From an uncultured Erysipelotrichaceae bacterium (GTDB taxonomy: Bacteria > Bacillota_I > Bacilli_A > Erysipelotrichales > Erysipelotrichaceae), in assembly GCA_934699415.1 (NCBI GenBank), contig CAKUWO010000030.1, positions 1 to 13,143 on the forward strand: DNA of 13,143 nt, written 5' to 3'. Below, in pieces: positions 1 through 6,109 of the stretch. Both the position numbers and the translations under genes were made by a program. The first letter of the stretch is position 1. Every line of letters starts with the position of its first letter. Below the pieces are notes generated by a model. That model did no database searches. It saw nothing but the letters and a program-made list of their open reading frames with translations, and was not told where the DNA came from.

Positions 1-30
1 GCCAGCAAGTTTGAAGATTAGACATAAACA

Positions 31-64
31 AATCCTCCGCATGGTCTAAGCCATACGGAGGATT
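31..64. terminator. Long hairpin downstream of the serpin, probable bidirectional terminator
   Basis: Two 14-base arms (31-44 and 51-64) pair around a 6-base loop with one C/A mismatch. On the minus strand the hairpin lies about 40 bases after the serpin stop and is followed by TGTTTAT, a modest U-tract. On the plus strand the tail is weaker (AACTGTTTT). The flanks can extend the stem after a 3-base bulge (AAACA with TGTTT). One arm contains CCTCC and the other GGAGG, so on the minus strand it could instead mask a ribosome binding site for an ATG at 25-23. A small second palindrome, ACGGGCACCCGT, lies at 74-85. Terminator is the simpler reading. Confidence 0.55.
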
Positions 65-105
65 AACTGTTTTACGGGCACCCGTCTATTGATACCGGTT
101 TATTC

Positions 106-1170
106 TTATTCAACTAGAAAAAGACCTACAAAAGGTGCTAAGCCATCATTTTCTTTATCAATAATGGCATAGATAAATGGACGATTTAAATAAATATAAT
201 GGGAATGCGATAATGAAGCAAGTCTTATCATCATAGCTGTTATAGCAGCAGCTTTAGTACCGTCACGATCCACTTTAATATAAGCTTTTTGGATAATACT
301 ATCGACTTTTATTGGCAAATCATTAAGCAATGGACTGAAGTTGGCATTACTTGTAAAGATATCATTAATACCTAAATTGGAAGTAAAATCGTTAAGATTA
401 CAATTGCTTTCAATACTAAATTCAGGTAGTTTTGCCTCAACATCTTCTTCTTTACGGTTTTGATATAAAGACATGATATCTAAATGATTAATAGCCTCTT
501 TTAAAGCATCAAAGCCTTCCTTTTTTGGTAATAAAGCCATAAAGGCATAACGCTCTTTTTTATAATCTTTAATAAAGCCTTCAAAGTAATTATCTTCAAC
601 ATATAGTTTTTCTTTAGAGGTTAAGAAAGTTAAAGTTTTAGAAGTATTGAAACCATTAAATAAATCTTCTTCAATCTCATCAGGTTTATATTTCTTATTC
701 CATTTAGCTTTAAAAGCAAGAGCATTCATTAAACATAAAACAAAATCCTTAGGTAATTCATCAATTAACTTAGGAATCATTTCTAAAGTTTTTTCATTAA
801 CCCATTCATTAATATCATCAACTGCAAATTGATCTGTGGCAAAGATTTCAGGTTGATAAATATCATCAGTATCTAAAATGAATTTCTTATTGATTGAATG
901 ATAATAATCTTTTAAGATACATAAACCATTGGCACTTAATAATTGTTTATTTTTATCTTTTAATTGAGCTACAAAATCATCTAAACCATCTTCATCACCT
1001 AATACATTGAGAATTTCTTGTTTAGAATTACCATCTGTTGCATGTGCTACTAAAGCTAATAAAAGATAGAAAGATAAAGGCGATACGACAAAGTTTTTCT
1101 TAGTATCAATATTATTTAAAAGCATTCTTTTAGCTAATTGATTATATTTTATAACATGACTATTATGCAT
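106..1170 (-). CDS. Serpin (serine/cysteine protease inhibitor), apparently intracellular
   Basis: The 354-aa protein has serpin landmarks throughout: the N-terminal segment with NFVVSPLSF, the breach/shutter segment MNALAFKAKWNKKY, the hinge DGTKAAAIT (about residues 303-311), the exposed loop AMMIRLASLSHSH after it, and the C-terminal NRPFIYAIID. The hinge keeps the small residues needed for loop insertion, so an inhibitory suicide-substrate mechanism is likely. By spacing, P1 falls near Ala318 within RLASLS, suggesting a small or aliphatic target residue (elastase- or subtilisin-like protease), though P1 could shift by about two. No signal peptide or lipobox is visible, unlike many secreted bacterial serpins. 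Start: an in-frame ATG exists at 1188, but GGAGG at 1176-1180 lies inside that extension, 5 bases before the ATG at 1170, so 1170 is chosen. It is divergent from the membrane protein at 1274. Length is at the short end for the family. The family call is secure; the target is unknown. Confidence 0.93.
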   Translation of the reverse strand: MHNSHVIKYNQLAKRMLLNNIDTKKNFVVSPLSFYLLLALVAHATDGNSKQEILNVLGDEDGLDDFVAQLKDKNKQLLSANGLCILKDYYHSINKKFILDTDDIYQPEIFATDQFAVDDINEWVNEKTLEMIPKLIDELPKDFVLCLMNALAFKAKWNKKYKPDEIEEDLFNGFNTSKTLTFLTSKEKLYVEDNYFEGFIKDYKKERYAFMALLPKKEGFDALKEAINHLDIMSLYQNRKEEDVEAKLPEFSIESNCNLNDFTSNLGINDIFTSNANFSPLLNDLPIKVDSIIQKAYIKVDRDGTKAAAITAMMIRLASLSHSHYIYLNRPFIYAIIDKENDGLAPFVGLFLVE

Positions 1171-1192
1171 AATTACCTCCAATGCCATATTG

Positions 1193-1220
1193 TTGACATT
1201 TATAAATAATGTGTTATTCT
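1193..1220 (+). promoter_or_regulatory. Sigma-A-like promoter for the gene at 1274
   Basis: A perfect -35 TTGACA (1193-1198) is separated by 16 bases from TATTCT (1215-1220), which is preceded by an extended -10 TG at 1212-1213. Transcription would start near 1227, giving a leader of about 47 bases. On the opposite strand a TATAAA (1204-1199) could be the serpin -10 with a poor -35, so the two divergent promoters would overlap. Confidence 0.6.
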
Positions 1221-1222
1221 AT

Positions 1223-1242
1223 CTAACTCACTAACTCAGTTA
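1223..1242. promoter_or_regulatory. Operator-like direct and inverted repeat at the expected start of transcription
   Basis: CTAACTCA occurs twice in tandem (1223-1230, 1231-1238). The second copy forms an 11-base palindrome TAACTCAGTTA (1232-1242). The block covers the predicted +1 of the rightward promoter and the likely -35 area of the leftward serpin promoter, which is where a repressor could control both genes. No regulator gene is in the window, and I do not match the sequence to a known operator. Confidence 0.35.
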
Positions 1243-1273
1243 AATACTGATAATAAAGAAAGGAGTGATTTGA

Positions 1274-1768
1274 ATAAACAAAATTATATTATATTTATTA
1301 ATTCTATTTATTGCTAAGGTTATCGATAATGCTTTATCTACTTCTAAGACTATTCTTTTACAAAGAAATAAATATCTAAAGGCTAGCTTGTGTGTCTTTA
1401 TGTCAACGATTATCTATTTCTATATTGCTAAAGTAGTTGTTAATGCGCAAAGTAATCTTGAGTTACTAATTGTATCTATAGCAGCAGCTGTTGGTTGCCT
1501 ATTAGCTTGCAAGATATCGGATCATTTTGCGAAAGATAAAATATATATCAATGTCATTATGTCTGATGATATCGAAGAAATGAAAAGATTAAGGGATTAT
1601 TTAGCTAGTAAGCATATCGTTAATACTGCTAGTGAGTCTTATACTAAAGACTGGCATAAAACCATTGCAATAACTGCTTATGCAGAAACTAAAAATGATA
1701 GTATAGCAATCGACGATTATATGTTACAAAGTGATAAAAAATTTAAACGTGTAATTCAAATTGCATAA
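1274..1768 (+). CDS. DUF5698/DUF2179 (UPF0316, YebE-like) membrane protein with a likely ATA start
   Basis: Reading from 1274 gives 164 aa. An N-terminal hydrophobic segment (about residues 4-18, LYLLILFIAKVIDN) is followed by a loop STSKTILLQRNKYLKAS, two more hydrophobic segments (about 39-55 and 61-80), and a soluble ferredoxin-like C-terminal domain with KIYINVIMSD that fits DUF2179. The DNTLST-KT-like loop and the three-helix layout fit UPF0316 proteins, whose function is not known to me beyond a proposed sensory or gating role. The first standard ATG (1388) would remove the first helix and loop. Upstream, an in-frame TGA at 1271 leaves ATA at 1274 as the first usable codon, and GGAG at 1262-1265 is 8 bases before it. 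The alternative is a TTG at 1270 plus a one-base indel in the A-run near 1280. Confidence 0.75.
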   Translation: MNKIILYLLILFIAKVIDNALSTSKTILLQRNKYLKASLCVFMSTIIYFYIAKVVVNAQSNLELLIVSIAAAVGCLLACKISDHFAKDKIYINVIMSDDIEEMKRLRDYLASKHIVNTASESYTKDWHKTIAITAYAETKNDSIAIDDYMLQSDKKFKRVIQIA

Positions 1769-1775
1769 TGATAGC

Positions 1776-1798
1776 AAAGCTAATATCGATTAGTTTTT
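1776..1798. terminator. Weak shared terminator between convergent genes
   Basis: AAAGCTAAT (1776-1784) pairs with ATTAGTTTT (1789-1797) around ATCG, with one G-U pair, and ends in a run of T. The minus-strand gene's stop codon (1797-1799) overlaps the right arm. The stem is AU-rich, so it may be leaky. Confidence 0.4.
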
Positions 1799-3560
1799 AA
1801 AGAATATTTTCTTTTTCAATCAATTTACCAATTTCGGTTTTCTTTAATGTTTTAAGAATTTGTTTCAAAGCCATGCTGTCAAGTGGGGATAAGCTTAAGC
1901 TTGATAAATGTCTTGTGCCAAGAGCGTTCTTTAAAGCTTTAATATCTTCTCTGATATCATATACTGGCTGATATACTGGGGGTATTTGTCTTTTAATATC
2001 AAATAATTTATAAGTTGCAATCATAGCACTTCTTACAGCATATTCATCTAAATAACAACATTCATCAGCTATTTCAGTAAAGTGTCCTAAAAAAGCAAAG
2101 TTAGCAGCATCTTTAGGTACTGTTACCGGACGATCTTTAATCTTTCTTTTGTAGAAACAACTACGATCATAAGGCGTAATGCATGCGGTTGTTTTAGCAT
2201 GCTTAACAGCTAATTCATTAATCAATCTTTCGCTAACTCCCATATGATATAGCCATTCAGCGGTGATATCAGCGCCATTACATTCACGCATAGTAAATGG
2301 TGTATAACTACCTTTACGGTCTGATGTGAAAGCTTTAAGGAAGACAATTGTTTCATCCTGTCTTTGTAAAGAAGATAAAGGCTGTGGGCCGATAGTGAAA
2401 GTCATATTCCATGGCGAATCTTTTAAATAAACCGGAACGCCAGTATATAAGTCACCACTTTTTCTAAAAGATACTGCACGGTTAATATCATAGGCAATAT
2501 TATTATCTTTTAGAGTAATAGTAGCTGTCATAAATTTATTTTCTTTAATAAAGAAATTATCAGGATTACCATAATTAGGATTGATATCGCGTAGCTTATA
2601 CCATAAATCCCATGAAGGTAAGAATGGTTTTTCTTCTTTTTCCTCTTCTTCAATTGTTTCAAAATGTGAACCTGTTACTTCACCTTCAAATGTTGAACCA
2701 ATAGTAAAGAAACAAGCATCATCAGGTCCAATAAAGATAGTTCTAGGCCCCATTGGTCCTTCAACATCAATCTTTTTAATGTAGGTTTTATTAGCTACTT
2801 TGTCATATTCGACATTCTTAACCACAGTATCAGTTTTAATTAAAACACCTTGGTCTTTAAGCCATCTTACAAGAGGCACAATATAGGTTTGATAAGGATT
2901 AAAACGCTCTTTTAAGTTGAAATCTAGGTTATTGATATGGTCTAGGATATTCATATATCTTCTTAAATAACGGCGCATTTCAAGTAAAGAATAATTTCTA
3001 GTAAAAGAGAAAGTTAAAGCGAATTGTTTCCATAAAGAACTTTTAAAGAAATTATCATCAAAATATTCCTCAATACTTAAACCATCAAAATCTTCTTCAG
3101 GATAGAAAAGTAATTTAATCAAAGCGAAGATACTGCGATCACTTAAGATGGCTTTGGTAAAGTCACTTCTTTCTTTCCCTTGTTCCGCAACAATACGTTT
3201 AGCACGATCCCTTTGTGGTTTTGCATTATATAAAGCGATATCTTCTTGAACGCTACGATTAGATCTTGAAGGAATAGTGGAAAATAAATCCATGAAGCAA
3301 TCAAAATGTCGATCTCTTATCTTTTGGTCACGAATTAAAAAACCATTATTGCGATCTAAACCATCAACAGATCCACCAACCATTCCTGTTGGTTCACAAA
3401 TAGTAATATTTTTACCAGGCATACCACCGTCTCTAATAAGAAAAGCAGCAGCTGCAAGACCTGATAAACGAGCACCAATAATAATCGCTCTTCTTGTAGA
3501 TATACGAGGGTTTTTATCAGGCTTATTGTAAGCATCATATAGTGTATAACTATAATCCAT
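1797..3560 (-). CDS. Oleate hydratase (MCRA family) homologue, divergent and probably catalytically altered
   Basis: This 587-aa protein aligns end to end with fatty-acid double-bond hydratases (myosin-cross-reactive antigens; S. aureus OhyA is 591 aa). Shared segments include the N-terminal YSYTLYDA, the Rossmann region RAIIIG...LAAAAFLIRDG, GGSVDG, HFDCFMDLFSTIPS, LEMRRYLRRYM, EWLYHMGVS and the C-terminal lysine-rich helix. Two conserved sites differ. The FAD motif GxGxxG reads GARLSG, with Arg31 replacing the second glycine. The usual RGGREMENHF reads RDQKIRDRHF (77-86), so the catalytic glutamate (E82 in S. aureus) is Ile81. Glu56 at the end of the second beta strand, which normally contacts the FAD ribose, is kept. 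A glutamate-rich insert (EEEEKEEK) sits mid-protein. The frame is intact, so this looks like a diverged paralogue rather than a decaying gene. AAAGGAG (3567-3573) lies 6 bases before the ATG, and the gene is 14 bases downstream of the methyltransferase in the same operon. Classical hydration activity is doubtful. Confidence 0.92.
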   Translation of the reverse strand: MDYSYTLYDAYNKPDKNPRISTRRAIIIGARLSGLAAAAFLIRDGGMPGKNITICEPTGMVGGSVDGLDRNNGFLIRDQKIRDRHFDCFMDLFSTIPSRSNRSVQEDIALYNAKPQRDRAKRIVAEQGKERSDFTKAILSDRSIFALIKLLFYPEEDFDGLSIEEYFDDNFFKSSLWKQFALTFSFTRNYSLLEMRRYLRRYMNILDHINNLDFNLKERFNPYQTYIVPLVRWLKDQGVLIKTDTVVKNVEYDKVANKTYIKKIDVEGPMGPRTIFIGPDDACFFTIGSTFEGEVTGSHFETIEEEEKEEKPFLPSWDLWYKLRDINPNYGNPDNFFIKENKFMTATITLKDNNIAYDINRAVSFRKSGDLYTGVPVYLKDSPWNMTFTIGPQPLSSLQRQDETIVFLKAFTSDRKGSYTPFTMRECNGADITAEWLYHMGVSERLINELAVKHAKTTACITPYDRSCFYKRKIKDRPVTVPKDAANFAFLGHFTEIADECCYLDEYAVRSAMIATYKLFDIKRQIPPVYQPVYDIREDIKALKNALGTRHLSSLSLSPLDSMALKQILKTLKKTEIGKLIEKENIL

Positions 3561-3574
3561 AACCTACTCCTTTA

Positions 3575-4582
3575 TCATTTTAATGAAGCTATTTCTCTTA
3601 AAACTTCTTTACTATACATATAAGATTTTAAAGTATCGACATCTTTAATTGTTTTATGAATCTTAGAGAAGTAACGACGTACTTTATGCATTAAGTGTTT
3701 ATATTCGGCTTTAACATTATTCTTTCTGTTATATACAAGTTCATCATAGTGAAGATAGATTAAAGTTCTAATAACAGCTAAACATGAATTTTCAATCCAG
3801 AAATCACATTTTCTAAGGGGTGGAAGATATTGCTCCAAAAGCTTAGTGATGATTGAGCGACCATCTTCAGATGATTGCCAGATATCAACATAGATATAAT
3901 CAAATGATTTAAGAAATGATTGATTAAAATAATCAAAAGCATCTCCTTCAATAATTTCTAATGGTTTATCAGGGAAATACTTTTTTATTTCTTCAAATAG
4001 TTTAATAACCTCTTTTGATTTTTCAATTACTGTTACTTTTGTAACTTTATCATTAAGCATTGCCATATAGACGAAATAGCCTATGCCTAAACCAAATGTC
4101 ACAACATTACCTCTAGCTTTATAAGCATAAGGGTCATTGGTTAAGGTTTCTGATGGAACACTCATCATCCATTCCTTATCATCTTGATATAAGAATAAAG
4201 CTTTAATATCTTCATCAAGAGCCCTTAATTTCATCCAATCTTTAAGTTCATGATCCTTATCATCTTGAATATCATCAGCATTAAATAGATATCCCTTATC
4301 AATGGTGATTGTTTTATAGGAAAAATGTTTATTCTTGATATTATTAAATTTAACATTAGTAAAATAAGGATTTTTAGCCCATTCTTTACTATTAATAAAC
4401 AAAGAAGGCGCCTTTTTATCTAAGAATTCTTGCTGTCCCGCTAACATTAATTCTCTTTTAGCTTCTTTTTCTTTATTAGGAGTAATATAACCATCTAAAT
4501 AATCGTTTTGATAGTTAGCTTTTAGATTAGCTTTTAAGCGTTTTAAATATCTTTTAATTTCATCATTAGCTTCAATAATCAT
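3575..4582 (-). CDS. Spermidine-synthase-like SAM-dependent methyltransferase family protein
   Basis: The 335-aa protein has a class I Rossmann core in the order expected for the spermidine synthase/methyltransferase superfamily: motif I FGLGIGYF (163-170), the acidic end of strand 2 VIEKS (185-189), GDAFDYF (213-219), and DYIYVDIW (228-235), which resembles the strand-4 region of spermidine synthases. The N-terminal 140 residues are charged and of unknown fold, and the C-terminal 90 residues are basic. I see no membrane segment or signal peptide. GAGG (4591-4594) lies 8 bases before the ATG. It is the first gene of an operon with the MCRA homologue, so a lipid- or fatty-acid-related substrate is a reasonable guess but unproven. 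The substrate, and whether it transfers methyl or aminopropyl groups, cannot be read from the sequence. Confidence 0.75.
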   Translation of the reverse strand: MIIEANDEIKRYLKRLKANLKANYQNDYLDGYITPNKEKEAKRELMLAGQQEFLDKKAPSLFINSKEWAKNPYFTNVKFNNIKNKHFSYKTITIDKGYLFNADDIQDDKDHELKDWMKLRALDEDIKALFLYQDDKEWMMSVPSETLTNDPYAYKARGNVVTFGLGIGYFVYMAMLNDKVTKVTVIEKSKEVIKLFEEIKKYFPDKPLEIIEGDAFDYFNQSFLKSFDYIYVDIWQSSEDGRSIITKLLEQYLPPLRKCDFWIENSCLAVIRTLIYLHYDELVYNRKNNVKAEYKHLMHKVRRYFSKIHKTIKDVDTLKSYMYSKEVLREIASLK

Positions 4583-4600
4583 CTTTGTGTCCTCATAAAA

Positions 4601-4630
4601 ATTATAAGTGTTTATGAAACTTATTGCTAA
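4601..4630 (-). promoter_or_regulatory. Promoter for the methyltransferase-MCRA operon
   Basis: On the minus strand TTAGCA (4630-4625) and a perfect TATAAT (4606-4601) are 18 bases apart. Transcription would begin near 4594, at the first base of the GAGG ribosome binding site, so the leader would be only about 12 bases. Confidence 0.45.
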
Positions 4631-4634
4631 TGGA

Positions 4635-4643
4635 TGGTATGAT
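4635..4643 (+). promoter_or_regulatory. Extended -10 promoter for the symporter
   Basis: TGGTATGAT is an extended -10 (TGn plus TATGAT) with no good -35. It predicts a start near 4650, inside the longer open frame that begins at GTG 4608, and therefore supports translation from the ATG at 4671. It interleaves with the divergent promoter at 4601-4630. Confidence 0.4.
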
Positions 4644-4670
4644 ATAAATACGTTTTTAAGAGGTCACTTG

Positions 4671-6065
4671 ATGCAAACTATTGTTACAACATTAAGAGAA
4701 TTTTTATGGGGACCAGTAATGCTTCTTCTATTACTTGGTACTGGGCTATATTTAAGTATCAAAACCAACTTTTTATGTTTTGTTAATCTTCCAAAGGCTC
4801 TCAAATCATTCTTCAGTAAAGAATCCTTAAATGAACAAGGAGATGGTGATATTTCACCTTTTGCCTCATTATGTGCTGAACTTGCAGCTACTATTGGTAC
4901 TGGTAATATTGCTGGTGTTGCCTCAGCGCTTCTAGTTGGTGGACCAGGGGCAATTGTTTGGATGTGGTTATCAGCAGCTCTTGGTTTAACTACTAAATTT
5001 GCCGAATGTATGTTGGCATTTAAATATCGTATTACTAATGATAAGAATGAAAAGCTTGGTGGCCCAATGCTTACCATGGAATTGGGCTTAAAAGAAAAAT
5101 ATGGTGATAAAGGTAAAAGATGTGGCAAAGTTATGGCTATGTCTTTTGCGATATTTACGATGTTAGCGACTTTAGGTGTTGGAGCTTTAACGCAAGGTAA
5201 TTCAATTTGTATAGCTACTGATACTTTCTTTGATGGACCATCTAGCAATGTTCTTGTAGGTATTATTTTAGCTGTTTTAAGCTTTGTTATTATCTCTTAT
5301 GGCATTAAGGGTATATCTAGAGTATCAATGGTTATTGTACCTATTATGGCTATTATTTATTTTTTAGGATCTCTTGGTATTGTAGTTAGTAATTACCAGA
5401 ATATTCCTCTTGTTTTAAAAGATATCTTTACTTTAGCTTTTTCTTTTAAAGCGATAAGTGGCGGTTTAACAGGTAGTTTTGTTTATTCTTTTAGCAGAGC
5501 TCTTAGTAATGGCTTAGCTCGCGGTTGTTTCTCTAATGAGGCTGGTATGGGTTCTTCGGCTATTGGCGCTGCAGCATCGGTTGGCGATAATCCTGTACAG
5601 GTTGGCTATAATTTTGAAACTAGTGTTTTTTGGGATACTTTTGTCGTATGTTCAGCAACAGCTTTTGCGATTCTAACAAGTGGTGCATTAGCTTATTCTT
5701 CTGGTCTTGATAAAGAAATTGAAGGCGTTGATTTAGTAAGATATGCTTTCTCTTCATCATATGGCTCATTTGGAGCAGCATTTGTCGCTTTTGCGATTAT
5801 CTTATTCGCTTTCTCAACAATTGTAAGTTGGGAATTTCATGGTGAAAAAGCTTTAGAATATCTAAGTGATTCTAAAAAAGCGATTAAAGCCTATCGTTTC
5901 TTATACGCCACAATTGTTTTTGTAGGATGCATATCAACTGCTAGTATGGCTTGGGAAGTAACAGATATCTTTAATGCCTTGATGATTATTCCTAATACTT
6001 TATCTTTATTACTATTAAGTGATGTTATAAGAAAAGAAGTATTGGAATATCAAAAGAGAAAATAA
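4671..6065 (+). CDS. AGCS-family sodium:alanine/glycine symporter
   Basis: The 464-aa polytopic membrane protein imports a small neutral amino acid (alanine or glycine in characterised members) with Na+. Family signatures are clear: REFLWGPVMLLLLLGTGLYL at the N-terminus, SPFASLCAELAATIGTGNIAGVA (about 62-83) with the GTGN unwound-helix motif and the following GGPGAIVWMW, later ARGCFSNEAGMGSSAI, and WDTFVVCSATAFAILTSG. About ten hydrophobic segments follow in normal order and the length is typical. The frame is open back to GTG 4608, but AAGAGGT (4658-4664) sits 6 bases before ATG 4671, and family members start with this LWGP segment, so 4671 is chosen. It is monocistronic, with a strong terminator after it. 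Substrate preference is not visible. Confidence 0.95.
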   Translation: MQTIVTTLREFLWGPVMLLLLLGTGLYLSIKTNFLCFVNLPKALKSFFSKESLNEQGDGDISPFASLCAELAATIGTGNIAGVASALLVGGPGAIVWMWLSAALGLTTKFAECMLAFKYRITNDKNEKLGGPMLTMELGLKEKYGDKGKRCGKVMAMSFAIFTMLATLGVGALTQGNSICIATDTFFDGPSSNVLVGIILAVLSFVIISYGIKGISRVSMVIVPIMAIIYFLGSLGIVVSNYQNIPLVLKDIFTLAFSFKAISGGLTGSFVYSFSRALSNGLARGCFSNEAGMGSSAIGAAASVGDNPVQVGYNFETSVFWDTFVVCSATAFAILTSGALAYSSGLDKEIEGVDLVRYAFSSSYGSFGAAFVAFAIILFAFSTIVSWEFHGEKALEYLSDSKKAIKAYRFLYATIVFVGCISTASMAWEVTDIFNALMIIPNTLSLLLLSDVIRKEVLEYQKRK

Positions 6066-6079
6066 TTTATAGTTAAAGA

Positions 6080-6109
6080 AAAAGCGTTAAGAGCTAGCTT
6101 AACGCTTTT
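6080..6109. terminator. Bidirectional terminator between symporter and esterase
   Basis: AAAAGCGTTAAG (6080-6091) pairs perfectly with CTTAACGCTTTT (6098-6109) around AGCTAG. A 12-bp stem flanked by A and T runs serves both converging genes. The esterase stop codon (6108-6110) overlaps the right arm. Confidence 0.85.

Noticed and set aside
1..21. C-terminal end (ASKFED, stop TAG at 19-21) of a plus-strand gene entering from the left
   Set aside because: Six codons are too few to support a gene. The competing minus-strand start at 25 is just as possible.
647..832. 61-aa plus-strand open frame inside the serpin gene
   Set aside because: It is antisense to a recognisable serpin segment, has no ribosome site and no family resemblance.
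1223..1242. Short CRISPR-like or transposon-end repeat
   Set aside because: Only two 8-base copies with no spacers, no flanking duplication and no transposase; an operator is the simpler reading.
3277..3538. Open frames on both strands (84 and 60 aa) overlapping the start of the MCRA gene
   Set aside because: Both lie in other frames of the FAD-binding region, which is clearly coding for the MCRA protein.
4608..4670. N-terminal extension of the symporter from GTG 4608 or ATG 4614
   Set aside because: No ribosome site precedes either codon, an extended -10 lies inside the extension, and the family starts at the ATG with a good ribosome site at 4671.
4664..5248. 194-aa minus-strand open frame inside the symporter gene
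   Set aside because: It mirrors a conserved AGCS region (the GTGN motif and its surroundings). Low-GC codon bias opens the opposite frame, and there is no start signal.
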